A DNA stretch of 28,866 bases from NCBI GenBank assembly GCA_002435865.1, contig DIWV01000008.1, positions 1 to 28,866 of the forward strand, read 5' to 3'. The notes below the pieces were generated by a model. That model had not been told where the DNA came from, made no database searches, and worked only from the letters and a program-made list of their open reading frames with translations. This DNA is from Cloacimonetes bacterium UBA6097. GTDB taxonomy: Bacteria; Cloacimonadota; Cloacimonadia; Cloacimonadales; Cloacimonadaceae. The stretch's first letter is position 1. The number at the start of each line of letters is the position of its first letter. Below are positions 16,379 to 22,995 of this stretch, piece after piece. Position numbers and translations under genes: made by a program.

Positions 16379-18595
16379 AAAAAGACAATACTCATTACTT
16401 TAATCCTGTTAATTGTAACACTTGTTTTTGCTGAAATGCCAAATCAGATTGCAAGAAAAAGCAAATTCACTGCAACATCTCAAACCAGAACTGAAATCAT
16501 CGCCTATCAGGAAACATTTGAGGACGGTGCAGCAGGCTGGACATTTTCTCCAACTACTACAGCTAACTTGTGGCATACTGCAACAGTAGCAGATGCGCCT
16601 TCCCCTACTCATGCTATGATTAATCAGAATGCACAAATGTCTTACAATCCAAGCATGCAAAACTATCTGATTTCTCCATCAATCACGTTGCCATTATCCG
16701 GTGCAATTAAAGCTGATTTTATGATGAAAGGAGATTTTACTGATAATTCCCCGACATCCGGCGGATTGACAGTTCTGGATTATTGGGGCTGGGAGATTTC
16801 TCCCAATAATGGTACAACCTGGTACAGAATGAGTAATCCTTATAACAGTCCAACCGGCTCAAACTACGTATTTATTGATGCTCCTGATACCTGGAGTTAT
16901 GTTACTGAAAGCTACAATGGTTTGGATGGGATGATATCCGATTATGCAGGTCAGACTGTAAAATTCCGTATCTATTTTCATTCAGATAGTGACGCACCTA
17001 TCGGGACGGGTATTATGGTGGATAATTTTACAATCTTTAATGATATTTTCCTTCCACCTCCTACAAACCTTAATGCAGTAATTGCAGGTCAGACAGTGCA
17101 GTTAGACTGGGCAGCACCACCTTCAGGTTTTTCAACTGAGACTATCACATCTACTAATTCTGCCTGGACATCTTTTGTTTCTGATGCAGATACATATGCC
17201 ATGAGGATAACAAATCCTTTTCCAGCACCATTACAACTGCACGGCATAAACTTTATGCTTTACCGTCAAAATAGTGCGCCGATTTCCGGAGCACCTACTG
17301 TACATGTTTTTGCTGACGCTGCAGGATTACCCGGTGCAGAATTAGCAAGTGTTGCCAATGTTTCCAATATCAGCAACATGGAATGGAAAATGGTGGATAT
17401 AACATCACAAAATATTCTCATACCTGCAAATGGTTCAGTTTTTGTCGGGATAAGCAATATTGACGATGGCGGTACAGTTGACGGACAGGGGCTATTGTGT
17501 GACTCAACCAGCGTTAATGCGGATTCTTATGCTCTGTTTCAGGGCACCTGGGATACCTTGGATATGTCTTACACAGGTTTAAAGAATTGTGCTTTAGGCG
17601 GCGTATATTGGGTAGATGATCCATTTGCTCCAATTCTTACAAGTTTTAAAGTTTATCGCGGAACCAATCTTACAGATCCCTTCACTGAAATCGCTGCAAT
17701 AACTTCTCCAACTACTATTACTTTTACTGATGAAAATCCTATTATTGGACAAGTAAATTATTATAAAGTTACAGCTATGTTTGATGCTTATGAATCTGAG
17801 CCATCCGATATCGTTTCTGTAGACCTGATAGGATTGCTTTATACTGAAGTTTTAAACGATGATGGCACCTCTAACCAGAATTTTAACGTTGGTATTTCAA
17901 ATTCATTGGCCACCAAGTTTGTTACAGATCCAAATGCAGAAATTCACTATGCCAAAGTTTTTATTAATTCTCTTGGCAACAGTGCTTTGATTATCAGAAT
18001 TTTTGATAATAACGGTGCTGATGGTTCACCCGGAACTCAGATGTTACAATTTACAGCAGCAGTTACTTCCCTGAGTTTGGGCTGGAATAATATTCCTGTT
18101 CCTGCGGCAAATATTGTTACAGATGCAGATGGTACATTCTACATAGGAATTTATGAATATGCCAGCGTTTCTGTGTTTGGCCTGGATACTGATAACAATG
18201 GTTATAGCTGGAAAAAAATAGGCACAGCCGGAGCATGGACCCCTATTACTGAAGGTAATGTCATGATTCGTGCTTTAGTAGCCTGGGGAAATGCTAATGA
18301 TGATTATATCGAAATTGCTCCCATCAGCAACCTTACTAATTATCCCAATCCTTTCAATCAAATGACCGAAATCAGCTTTGATACCAGGAAAGCAGGAACT
18401 GCAAGCCTGAAGATTTATAATCTGAAAGGACAGTTAATTCGCTCTATCCCAACCGGAAATCTTGCCAAAGGTACGCATTCATTCACTTGGGACGGTAACG
18501 ACAACAATAATAAAGCAGTTGGTATCGGCGTTTATTTCTGCAAGCTTGAAGCAGATGGTAAAACCATAACCAAAAAGATAATCAGAATAAAATAA
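16376..18595 (+). CDS. Secreted multidomain protein with NYPNPFN C-terminal domain
   Basis: Exported protein of unknown target. Signal peptide 1-19 ends VFA. Residues about 43-222 resemble a choice-of-anchor J / MAM-like jelly roll (ETFEDGAAGWTF start, VDNFTI end). An Fn3-like module starts at about 228 (PPTNLNAVIAGQTVQLDW) and resumes at about 420 (LTSFKVYRGT to SDIVSVDL, 484). Residues 251-415 interrupt it with a beta-rich domain that resembles residues 487-637. Both contain a block like HVFADAAGLPGAEL / RIFDNNGADGSPGT followed by GxxFVGI / GTFYIGI. Residues about 650-739 form a C-terminal domain of the FlgD-Ig/type A sorting kind: NYPNPFN, SLKIYNLKGQLIRSI, GVYFCKLEADG and KKIIRIK. This ending suggests sorting to the surface by a T9SS-like route; no T9SS gene is in the window. 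No catalytic motif was seen. The gene stands alone and has its own terminator. Confidence 0.85.
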   Translation: MKKTILITLILLIVTLVFAEMPNQIARKSKFTATSQTRTEIIAYQETFEDGAAGWTFSPTTTANLWHTATVADAPSPTHAMINQNAQMSYNPSMQNYLISPSITLPLSGAIKADFMMKGDFTDNSPTSGGLTVLDYWGWEISPNNGTTWYRMSNPYNSPTGSNYVFIDAPDTWSYVTESYNGLDGMISDYAGQTVKFRIYFHSDSDAPIGTGIMVDNFTIFNDIFLPPPTNLNAVIAGQTVQLDWAAPPSGFSTETITSTNSAWTSFVSDADTYAMRITNPFPAPLQLHGINFMLYRQNSAPISGAPTVHVFADAAGLPGAELASVANVSNISNMEWKMVDITSQNILIPANGSVFVGISNIDDGGTVDGQGLLCDSTSVNADSYALFQGTWDTLDMSYTGLKNCALGGVYWVDDPFAPILTSFKVYRGTNLTDPFTEIAAITSPTTITFTDENPIIGQVNYYKVTAMFDAYESEPSDIVSVDLIGLLYTEVLNDDGTSNQNFNVGISNSLATKFVTDPNAEIHYAKVFINSLGNSALIIRIFDNNGADGSPGTQMLQFTAAVTSLSLGWNNIPVPAANIVTDADGTFYIGIYEYASVSVFGLDTDNNGYSWKKIGTAGAWTPITEGNVMIRALVAWGNANDDYIEIAPISNLTNYPNPFNQMTEISFDTRKAGTASLKIYNLKGQLIRSIPTGNLAKGTHSFTWDGNDNNNKAVGIGVYFCKLEADGKTITKKIIRIK

Positions 18596-18611
18596 CCAAA
18601 CACACATAAAC

Positions 18612-18649
18612 AAAAAGAGATACTCGTCATGGAGTATCTCTTTTTTTTT
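18612..18649. terminator. Bidirectional rho-independent terminator
   Basis: AGAGATACTC (18616-18625) pairs perfectly with GAGTATCTCT (18632-18641) around a 6-base loop. A run of nine Ts follows on the plus strand and AAACAAAAA precedes the stem, giving a T-rich tail on the minus strand too. It lies between the convergent secreted-protein and mscS genes, so it can end both transcripts. Confidence 0.9.
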
Positions 18650-18661
18650 AGATAGATGGTT

Positions 18662-19564
18662 TTATTGTTTAGCAGAAGTTGAATTGTTTTGGTCAGCCAT
18701 TAAGCGCATGGTTGTATAAGCCAGACTGATGTTGTCGTTTTTGGCAAACTCAGTTAATATTGCTTCCCATATCGTTTCTGTGCTTCCTCTTCTTTCTTTG
18801 GCACCAATCAGATACCTGATTGTGAGCATAACTCCGCTATCAACCACAGAAGTATAAACCACTGGTGTGATGTTGCGATATATTATCAGGAACTTCCTTG
18901 CAGCTCTTTTAATTTGCTTTTCAACTTCTGCAGAGATAGGAGGTGTCTTTTCATTGGCTATATTGAGAAGGATTTCTTTGGCTTTCACCCAGTCACTCTC
19001 GAAAGTAATCAGTACAGGCACTTCATTCCAGATATATTTAAAACCGCTGTCATAATTGCATATTGGTTGAGTAAAAATAAGGTTATTGGGAATGTGAATC
19101 ATCCTGCCTGTGCTCTGGTCTGCAGCAACCCAATTACCTATTTCCAGGATAGAAAACTGAAAAGGACGCAAGTCTATCACATCGCCGGCTTTATCTCCTA
19201 TCTGAATGCGGTGACCTACTTCAAACGGTTTTCTCCAAACGATGAATATCCAGCCGGCAAGATTGGCAATCAGGTCCTTTAAAGCAATCGCCAAACCTGC
19301 TGTAAGTAAACCTAAAAACGTTGCTATCGATTGAAATCCTGCAAACCAAATCCTGCCAATGATTACAACTGCTAAAGCAGTTATGGAGTAACTCGCAGTT
19401 TTTTGCCAGCTATATCTGGACTTTGCATCAGTAACTCGCTTTTCTATCAGCCTTGCCAGCATGATTTTGATAATCCAGGCTATGAGGATAACTATTATTG
19501 AGCTGATTATTTTACTTAGCGGTTCATTTTGAAAGAATACAACAACTTGATTCATATAATCCAT
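18662..19564 (-). CDS. MscS-family mechanosensitive ion channel
   Basis: Inner-membrane channel that opens under membrane tension to release solutes on hypo-osmotic shock. Transmembrane segments lie at about 14-36 and 55-75. The pore-lining TM3 region (about 80-112) contains LLTAGLAIALKDLIANLAGW with the expected Gly/Ala packing. A beta domain follows (KPFEVGHRIQIGDKAGDVIDL, about 112-135), with the IPNN motif, and then a mixed alpha/beta C-terminal domain up to 300. There are three predicted membrane spans and no large extra domain, as in the small MscS form. The start ATG at 19564 has AGGT and AGGACA upstream; an in-frame ATG three codons later is possible. It lies convergent to the secreted-protein gene and 89 bases after the DUF523 gene. 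Confidence 0.93.
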   Translation of the reverse strand: MDYMNQVVVFFQNEPLSKIISSIIVILIAWIIKIMLARLIEKRVTDAKSRYSWQKTASYSITALAVVIIGRIWFAGFQSIATFLGLLTAGLAIALKDLIANLAGWIFIVWRKPFEVGHRIQIGDKAGDVIDLRPFQFSILEIGNWVAADQSTGRMIHIPNNLIFTQPICNYDSGFKYIWNEVPVLITFESDWVKAKEILLNIANEKTPPISAEVEKQIKRAARKFLIIYRNITPVVYTSVVDSGVMLTIRYLIGAKERRGSTETIWEAILTEFAKNDNISLAYTTMRLMADQNNSTSAKQ

Positions 19565-19619
19565 ATTTACCTGTCCTTAATACTATATGTCTAAATGTAT
19601 GCAACTGTAAATTATCGTC

Positions 19620-19640
19620 AAACTATTTTTTAGATAGTTT
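19620..19640 (-). terminator. Weak hairpin after the DUF523-DUF1722 gene
   Basis: AAACTAT (19620-19626) pairs with ATAGTTT (19634-19640) around a 7-base loop, 13 bases beyond the stop of the upstream minus-strand gene. The stem is AT-rich and no long T run follows on the minus strand, so termination is uncertain. Confidence 0.25.
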
Positions 19641-19653
19641 TATCCAAGTTCCT

Positions 19654-20610
19654 TTAGACATGATTTCTCAAGTTCAGTTCCATGGGATGCGGATTAAGAT
19701 AATACTGTTCTTCCAGGTATGGCTTTTTGTATTTGCTGACATAGTGATTTAATAAAGTAATGGGCACAATCAGAGGATAGTGTTCTTCCTTATACTTCTC
19801 AATGATATTAATAAGCTCTGCCTTTTCCTCAGCGCTCAAATCCTGTTTGAAATAGCCCAGAATATGGAGCATAACGTTCTGATGTTTCCTTCGTGTTGCA
19901 GTGCGTTTCAAAGCTGATATCAGCAGTTCAAAATATTGTTTTTGTACTACTTCAGGAGGATAACCTGAAGCCGTTGCCACCAGCTTACCCATCAACCTGT
20001 AATGCTCGTTACTATGAGCCATAATCAGCAACTTGTGCCTTGTATGAAATTGAATCAGGTCCTTGAGTTTGGGAGTGCTGTTTAACAATTGATACCAGCG
20101 CTGAACTATGAATATTCTTTCTATAAAGTTCTCCCTGATTGTGGGGTCATGCAGACGTCCTTCTTCTTCAACCGGCAGCAAGGGAAATGTATTCATAAAC
20201 TCACGTGCAAATAATCCAACACCTGTCTTGGAAGCAGCTCCGCCTTTTTCCGGATAGATTTTCACCCTTTCCATTCCGCTGCTGGGTGATTTACTCTTAA
20301 AAACAAATCCGCATAGCTGTTCCCGTGCGAGTTTTTCTATACGAGCCTCGCTGTAGTTCTTCATCCTGTCTGTGTGATCTATTTTTGTATTGATTGTGAT
20401 AAGTTTGGGATTTTCTGCAGAACCGACTAATCTCATTGCTTCACGCGGAACAGGCAGCCCACACTCTACTTCCGGACAAACAGGAACGTATTCCACATAA
20501 AGTCCCAGTTGCTCAACCAGCCAGCTGTCATATTTATGCTGTCCGTCATAGCGCACTTTGTTGCCGAGTAGACAGGAACTAATACCTAATCTGATTTTTT
20601 CTGAATACAT
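19654..20610 (-). CDS. DUF523-DUF1722 fusion protein (YbgA/TudS-like)
   Basis: Residues about 5-150 are DUF523 and about 185-315 are DUF1722, the domain of E. coli YbgA. DUF523 includes TudS, an iron-sulphur thiouracil desulfidase, so a role in removing sulphur from thiolated nucleobases is possible but unproven here. Visible features are SSCLLG (Cys13), VCPEVECGLPVPRE (Cys45 and Cys50), Cys100 and KSKSPSSGMERV (105-116). The position that in TudS-like proteins is the Cys of SPSCG is Ser111 here, while Cys50 and Cys100 are extra. The DUF1722 part shows EEGRLHDP, ENFIER and MAHSNEHYRLMG. The ATG has AGAGGT five bases upstream. Length of 318 fits the two-domain form. It is followed by mscS on the same strand. 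Confidence 0.87.
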   Translation of the reverse strand: MYSEKIRLGISSCLLGNKVRYDGQHKYDSWLVEQLGLYVEYVPVCPEVECGLPVPREAMRLVGSAENPKLITINTKIDHTDRMKNYSEARIEKLAREQLCGFVFKSKSPSSGMERVKIYPEKGGAASKTGVGLFAREFMNTFPLLPVEEEGRLHDPTIRENFIERIFIVQRWYQLLNSTPKLKDLIQFHTRHKLLIMAHSNEHYRLMGKLVATASGYPPEVVQKQYFELLISALKRTATRRKHQNVMLHILGYFKQDLSAEEKAELINIIEKYKEEHYPLIVPITLLNHYVSKYKKPYLEEQYYLNPHPMELNLRNHV

Positions 20611-20715
20611 AACTACCTCTGATTATCTACTTTGGATAACAAATATTTTTTGGCAAGGAAAAGATTATTTCAACACAGAGACACAGAGAGTCATGTAATG
20701 ACGGCATAACATAGG

Positions 20716-20732
20716 CTGGGGTGTTACCCCAG
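20716..20732. repeat. Perfect 7-bp hairpin
   Basis: CTGGGGT pairs with ACCCCAG around the loop GTT. There is no T run on either side, so it is not a terminator. A smaller hairpin, GTCAT-GTA-ATGAC, lies just before it at 20690-20702. Confidence 0.7.
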
Positions 20733-20840
20733 TGCCTGTGCATCAAAACAATTTAACCCTTTATGGGTGACATCTTTCAAACTCAAAGATGCAAAGACAC
20801 AATGTCGCAAAGGATAATATATAACACCAGACGTGTCTTA

Positions 20841-20866
20841 TCCTTCGACTAATCTCAGGATGACAC
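20841..20866. repeat. Direct repeat copy 1 (CCTTCGACTA type)
   Basis: TCCTTCGACTA plus TCTCAGGATGACAC with one extra base. The same sequence, as TCCTTCGACTA plus GCTCAGGATGACAC, recurs at 20980-21004. Each copy is itself a near-palindrome with ends ATCCT or TCCT pairing with AGGA(T). Confidence 0.75.
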
Positions 20867-20896
20867 TCCGCGTCGTCCCTGCGGTTCGAGGGTCTC

Positions 20897-20914
20897 TCCC
20901 GTTGTAGAACGGGA
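20897..20914. repeat. Perfect 7-bp hairpin
   Basis: TCCCGTT (20897-20903) pairs with AACGGGA (20908-20914) around the loop GTAG. It is followed by CAGGGATCC and not by a T run. Confidence 0.7.
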
Positions 20915-20979
20915 CAGGGATCCATACTGTTTTGATTTTATGGAACACGAAACACGCAGAAAAGACAAAAGGAATATCA

Positions 20980-21004
20980 TCCTTCGACTAGCTCAGGATG
21001 ACAC
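20980..21004. repeat. Direct repeat copy 2 (CCTTCGACTA type)
   Basis: Second copy of the 20841-20866 repeat, 114 bases downstream of the first, differing by one substitution and one base deletion. Confidence 0.75.
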
Positions 21005-21009
21005 GTAGG

Positions 21010-21028
21010 GACAGGTCTTGTGCCTGTC
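21010..21028. repeat. 6-bp hairpin GACAGG/CCTGTC
   Basis: GACAGG (21010-21015) pairs with CCTGTC (21023-21028) around a 7-base loop, directly after direct repeat copy 2. No T run follows. Confidence 0.55.
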
Positions 21029-21146
21029 TGTAATCCCTCTCGCTTTAACACTTTTTCACCTCATCACTCGCAGCTTTTTCACTTTTCTGCTCATAATCTC
21101 TCCCTTTTCAGCAATCGATATTGGGTCAATGTTCTGTCGGTATCCT

Positions 21147-21163
21147 GTCGATGCAGCATCGAC
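21147..21163. repeat. Perfect 8-bp inverted repeat with 1-base centre
   Basis: GTCGATGC (21147-21154) and GCATCGAC (21156-21163) are perfect reverse complements around a single A. The right arm is also the start of the first 11-base tandem unit, so the palindrome and the tandem array share bases. Confidence 0.75.
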
Positions 21164-21199
21164 TGGGCATCGACTAGTTATCGACTGGACATCGACTGG
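21156..21199. repeat. Four 11-bp tandem units (NNATCGACTGG)
   Basis: Units are GCATCGACTGG, GCATCGACTAG, TTATCGACTGG and ACATCGACTGG, with no spacer. The ATCGACT core is constant in all four. The array is too short and lacks spacers, so it is not CRISPR. It could be a protein-binding array or a simple repeat formed by slippage. Confidence 0.8.
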
Positions 21200-21252
21200 C
21201 TTCAAAGCATGAAATGAGGAATGAGGGAAGTAATCTTGTGAATAAGTATAAG

Positions 21253-21459
21253 TTAGTTGTTCTGCTTTACAATATCTATAATCGGTATTTCTGGTTTGGA
21301 GTCAATAATTGGTTTTGCAGCAAGACCGGGAACTGAAGTACTCCCAACATGTTGGATATCAAAATCGCCAAGAGCAGTTCTAAGAAGAGAACTTATCTGC
21401 TTGAACTGCTCTGCCCAGACCGATTTGTAGGATTGAACTTTAACTCGACCTGGCTGCAT
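21253..21459 (-). pseudogene. Truncated GrpB-family (UPF0157) protein
   Basis: The 68-codon frame carries only the N-terminal part of a GrpB-family protein: VKVQSYKSVWAEQF, then LGDFDIQHVGSTSVPGLAAKPIID (32-53 or so). The family is usually about 165-180 residues and belongs to the nucleotidyltransferase fold; its function is poorly defined. The last 15 residues (SKPEIPIIDIVKQNN) no longer follow the family, apart from an echo of PIID. No continuation was found downstream in any frame; the frame ends where the repeat block begins. The start has a poor ribosome-binding site and lies 26 bases after the cupin gene. It is most likely a remnant truncated by rearrangement, although a short expressed protein cannot be excluded. 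Confidence 0.75.
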
Positions 21460-21485
21460 GAATTATATCAAGTTTTAGAGAACTT

Positions 21486-21908
21486 TTAGCAATTATTCGC
21501 TTTTCCTGCAGCAAAAGGATTTTTAACTTTCTTCGGCTCCGGAGCTTTCTTTTCCTCTTTTACATAATTGTTTTCGTTAGGGATTAAGCATAGGAATTTT
21601 AAGACTGATTTCCCGACATTCTTGAATTGATGCATCTTGTCAGGATCAACAAAGATACTGTCGTTTGCTTTAAAAGAATATTCATTGCCTTCAAAAACAA
21701 GGGTTCCTTCACCTTCCAGGCAATATATTTCATGCTCCCAGGCATGTTTATGATAAGGTGTGTGTCCACCCGGTTCCACTTCAAACATGCGCATGGCAAA
21801 GTTTGGAGCACCGTCTTTTTCAGCGATAAGCCAGCGGATTTTAGTACCCGTTGCGCCTTCTACATTGACCGGCTGGAGTTCAACCTGGTTAAAATGTGTA
21901 AGTTTCAT
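21486..21908 (-). CDS. Cupin-domain protein
   Basis: Small single-domain cupin of 140 residues. Motif 1 is GGHTPYHKHAWEHEIYCLEG, giving metal ligands His53, His55 and Glu60, and motif 2 supplies His93 in DPDKMHQF. All four ligands are present, so it can bind a divalent metal. The N-terminal part (QPVNVEGATGTKIRWLI) resembles cupins of unknown role in anaerobes. The C-terminal tail from about 113 is lysine- and proline-rich and ends in Cys; this is outside the cupin fold. No enzyme activity can be named from sequence. AGGAG lies just before the ATG. It is followed by the grpB remnant. Confidence 0.85.
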   Translation of the reverse strand: MKLTHFNQVELQPVNVEGATGTKIRWLIAEKDGAPNFAMRMFEVEPGGHTPYHKHAWEHEIYCLEGEGTLVFEGNEYSFKANDSIFVDPDKMHQFKNVGKSVLKFLCLIPNENNYVKEEKKAPEPKKVKNPFAAGKANNC

Positions 21909-21952
21909 ATCTTCTCCTAGTCATATAATAATCAAAAATATTCAAACAGGTT

Positions 21953-21990
21953 AAAAAAAATACGGATGCAATAGTTAAATCGCATCCGTA
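21953..21990 (-). terminator. Rho-independent terminator of secDF
   Basis: On the minus strand a 9-bp stem (TACGGATGC at 21961-21969 with GCATCCGTA at 21982-21990, loop 12) is followed by eight Ts (A run at 21953-21960). It lies 18 bases after the secF stop and is a clear terminator. It also separates secDF from the cupin gene. Confidence 0.9.
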
Positions 21991-22008
21991 AAATGTCAAT
22001 AGGGTATT

Positions 22009-22986
22009 TTATCTTTTCTTGGTAGTAGCTTTGCTGGTCAGGGTCTGCAGAGATGCTTTGTCCTGGTGAGTAAGATGATAATAATCTATCACGAGGTTAC
22101 TGGCAACAAAGATTGATGAATATGTTCCCAGAATTAAACCAATGACCATCGCAAAGGCAAAATCATGAATAACAGTACCGCCAAAGAAAAATAATGACAA
22201 TGCTGCAAGCATGGTTGTACCTGCTGTAATAACAGTTCTGCTCAGGGTCTTGTTCATAGCGTTGTTAAACACAACTTCATACGGATCTTTTCTGTATATC
22301 CTAAGGTCTTCACGTATTCTGTCATATACCACAATCGTGTCGTTGATAGAATAACCGACCAGGGTCAGCAGTGCAGCGATAACCTGAATGGTGATTTCTT
22401 TTCCGGTAATGGCAAAGATTCCCACCAGGCATAAAACGTCGTGGAAAATAGCCAGAATAGCTGAAACACCAAAGGTTAGTTCGAATCTTATCCAGATATA
22501 GATAATCATCAGCAACATGGATAGCAGCACAGCAAACATAGCCTGTGAACGTAATTCTTTCCCGACTTTTGGTCCTACTTCATCTATCTGCAGGACTATA
22601 TCTTTCTTGATATCTCTTCCCTGTGTATATTCAGGAAAATTCTGTGTGATAACTTCAATGATTTTGTTACCAGTGCCCTGGGTAGTGCCCTTAGTTTTAA
22701 TCAGGAAATGGGACGTTCCCATCTGCCCGATACGCTGGATTTCAGCATCTTTAAAACCATTGTCTTTTAGCACTGTTCGAAGTTTATCAATTTGCAGAGC
22801 CGGAGTTGCAGGGTCAACTGGTGCCAGGTTTAATTCCATGGCTACACCGCTGGTAAAATCTATACTCCAGTTCAATCCTCTAAAAGCAATACCTGCTATA
22901 CCGACGATAAAAACTAAAACAGACAATGTGTAAGCATAATAACGGATTTTAACGAAAGGGATATTAGTTTTTCCAAAGAAATGCAT
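22009..22986 (-). CDS. secF: Protein translocase subunit SecF
   Basis: Inner-membrane partner of SecD that uses the proton gradient to pull exported proteins out of the Sec channel. TM1 lies at about 17-36, followed by a periplasmic domain (about 37-145) starting with GLNWSIDFTSGVAMEL. Five more membrane spans follow, with the family motifs VGPKVGKELRSQA (143-155) and YSINDTIVVYDRIRE, which contains the conserved TM4 Asp. Length of 325 is normal. AGGAG lies 6 bases before the ATG. The gene is 9 bases after secD and ends in a strong terminator. Identification is secure. Confidence 0.97.
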   Translation of the reverse strand: MHFFGKTNIPFVKIRYYAYTLSVLVFIVGIAGIAFRGLNWSIDFTSGVAMELNLAPVDPATPALQIDKLRTVLKDNGFKDAEIQRIGQMGTSHFLIKTKGTTQGTGNKIIEVITQNFPEYTQGRDIKKDIVLQIDEVGPKVGKELRSQAMFAVLLSMLLMIIYIWIRFELTFGVSAILAIFHDVLCLVGIFAITGKEITIQVIAALLTLVGYSINDTIVVYDRIREDLRIYRKDPYEVVFNNAMNKTLSRTVITAGTTMLAALSLFFFGGTVIHDFAFAMVIGLILGTYSSIFVASNLVIDYYHLTHQDKASLQTLTSKATTKKR

Positions 22987-22995
22987 CTTATACTC

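Larger units (their letters stand above)
20611..21252. other. Gene-free block dense in hairpins and short repeats
   Basis: This 640-base stretch has no credible gene; the short overlapping reading frames at 21018-21217 lack ribosome-binding sites and coding character. It is visibly richer in G and C than its neighbours. It contains several perfect hairpins, a diverged 25-base direct repeat and four 11-base tandem units, listed separately. It looks like a mosaic of dispersed intergenic repeat fragments inserted between the DUF523 gene and a broken grpB. Confidence 0.7.

Noticed and set aside
21156..21199. Tandem units as a CRISPR array
   Set aside because: Units are 11 bases with no spacers, and no cas gene is in the window. 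The Cas4-like domain of the nuclease-helicase is a general RecB-type nuclease fold and not evidence for CRISPR.
21018..21217. Two overlapping short plus-strand reading frames in the repeat block
   Set aside because: They overlap each other in different frames, lack ribosome-binding sites, and run through the tandem repeats. Neither product resembles a protein family.
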